64,000 bases of DNA from Lascolabacillus massiliensis (GTDB taxonomy: Bacteria; Bacteroidota; Bacteroidia; Bacteroidales; Dysgonomonadaceae): positions 806,001-870,000 of the forward strand of contig NZ_CTEJ01000001.1 in assembly GCF_001282625.1 (NCBI RefSeq), read 5' to 3'. The notes under the pieces were generated by a model. The model did no database searches. It worked only from the letters and a program-made list of their open reading frames with translations, and was not told the origin of the DNA. Positions within the stretch are counted from its first letter, which is position 1. Each line of letters opens with the position of its first letter. Made by a program: the position numbers and the translations under genes. This document shows, one piece after another, positions 63,226-64,000 of this stretch.

Positions 63226-64000
63226 ATGGCATTTAACATTATTGTGTTGGCTAAGCAGGTCCCCGACACCCGCAACGTTGGGAAGGATGCTATGAAAGCC
63301 GATGGTACAGTGAACAGAGCTGCATTGCCAGCAATTTTTAATCCCGAAGATCTCAATGCGCTCGAACAGGCTCTTGAAGTAAAAGATCGTTTTCCCGGAA
63401 CAAAAATTACTATTCTTACAATGGGACCGGGGCGTGCAGCAGACATCTTGCGCGAAGGGCTTTTTAGAGGAGCAGATGATGGAGTACTATTAACAGACAG
63501 AGCTTTTGCAGGTGCAGATACTTTAGCAACCTCTTATGCTTTATCTATGGCAATTAGAAAAATAGGGAAATTTGATCTTATATTTTCTGGTCGTCAAGCA
63601 ATAGATGGAGATACCGCTCAAGTAGGACCACAAGTTGCTGAAAAATTAGGCATTCCTCAAATTACATATGCTGAGAGTATTGAAAATATAGAAGAAAAAA
63701 GCATAAGAATTAAACGCAGATTAGATAACGGAGTAGAAATTGTTGAATGTCCTCTTCCGGTTCTCATTACTGTAAACGGTTCTGCGCGTTCATGCAGACC
63801 AAGAAATGCTAAGTTGTTGCTTAAGTACAAACATGCAAAAACAGTTACAGAACGTCAGGTTCAAAATCTAGATTATATCGATATTTATGATAGTCGCCCA
63901 TTCCTAAATCTAACCGAATGGAGTGTGGCAGATGTTGAAGCTGATCCTGTTCAGTGTGGATTATCAGGCTCACCTACTAAAGTAAAGAAGACAGAGAATG
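63226..64000 (+). CDS. etfB: Electron transfer flavoprotein beta subunit, partial (3' end outside window)
   Basis: The first 258 codons are present. The ATG at 63226 gives MAFNIIVLAKQVPDTRNVGKD, the usual start of an EtfB/FixA protein. The AMP/FAD-binding region is seen in ILTMGPGRAADILREGLFRGAD, FSGRQAIDGDTAQVGPQVAEKLGIP (spread over two blocks), and LPVLITVNGSA. EtfB pairs with EtfA to carry electrons from acyl-CoA dehydrogenases, or in bifurcating complexes in anaerobes. etfA would be expected just beyond base 64000. The 3' end is cut about 30 codons before the normal length. Confidence 0.95.
   Translation, partial: MAFNIIVLAKQVPDTRNVGKDAMKADGTVNRAALPAIFNPEDLNALEQALEVKDRFPGTKITILTMGPGRAADILREGLFRGADDGVLLTDRAFAGADTLATSYALSMAIRKIGKFDLIFSGRQAIDGDTAQVGPQVAEKLGIPQITYAESIENIEEKSIRIKRRLDNGVEIVECPLPVLITVNGSARSCRPRNAKLLLKYKHAKTVTERQVQNLDYIDIYDSRPFLNLTEWSVADVEADPVQCGLSGSPTKVKKTEN

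Overview
The window looks like a chromosomal segment of a low-GC member of Bacteroidales, probably near Dysgonomonadaceae, Tannerellaceae or Porphyromonadaceae. The support is: a SusC/SusD pair with an ECF sigma/FecR regulator, TAnnTTTG-type -7 promoter boxes, few Shine-Dalgarno sites, Bacteroidetes-type lipoproteins (short n-region, Cys lipobox), an S46 dipeptidyl-peptidase, an archaeal/eukaryotic-type glycyl-tRNA synthetase, and a Rho with a long low-complexity insert. I saw no rRNA, CRISPR array, prophage or intact insertion sequence. Most of the window is ordinary housekeeping content, with a few accessory regions.

Region 1 (1-12241, all minus strand) is a compact peptidoglycan salvage locus. 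In transcription order it holds a secreted Amidase_3-type N-acetylmuramoyl-L-alanine amidase, a two-module GT2-type glycosyltransferase, a SpoIID/LytB-like protein, an AmpG-like MFS permease, a NamZ-type (DUF1343, GH171) exo-N-acetylmuramidase, a MurT-like (DUF5009) membrane protein, a BadF-type MurNAc/GlcNAc kinase (MurK-like), MurQ etherase, a small unknown protein, and a truncated alpha/beta hydrolase. The murT-murK-murQ order matches the MurNAc uptake cluster described in Tannerella forsythia. Directly upstream on the same strand (12390-19946) is a full trans-envelope signalling nutrient-uptake set: ECF sigma, FecR anti-sigma, SusC with an STN domain, and SusD. I infer that the two parts may together capture and catabolise peptidoglycan fragments. 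The sigma gene overlaps the stop codon of folA, which itself overlaps thyA.

Region 2 (21503-36776) mixes plus-strand and minus-strand housekeeping genes. It holds a DUF937 protein with two paralogous lipoproteins, folC, a lipoprotein dipeptidyl peptidase III, a SIS-domain sugar-phosphate isomerase, purE, gcvH, a PAP2-like membrane protein, rpoN, two small conserved proteins, miaA, two identical tandem tRNA-Asn genes with a good Bacteroidetes promoter and terminator, a D-2-hydroxyacid dehydrogenase, an AlkD-like protein, an M16 peptidase and an outer-membrane beta-barrel.

Region 3 (37044-47171) begins with a GH9 enzyme whose stop codon falls just after a run of ten A. A -1 slip on that run would fuse it in frame to a NodB-type polysaccharide deacetylase; this is the most concrete anomaly in the window. 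It continues with a PBP4-type carboxypeptidase, an FKBP lipoprotein, glyS, a flippase and a DPP7-type peptidase.

Region 4 (47272-64000) holds mgsA-pgm, a C69 dipeptidase, a DivIC/FtsB protein, a two-component pair (an NtrC-like regulator with a degenerate AAA domain and a hybrid kinase), xerD, dnaN, a DnaQ-like exonuclease, truA, rho, a lipoprotein and the start of etfB. Intergenic gaps are short. The longest without a gene are about 250-390 bases and are described in the features.
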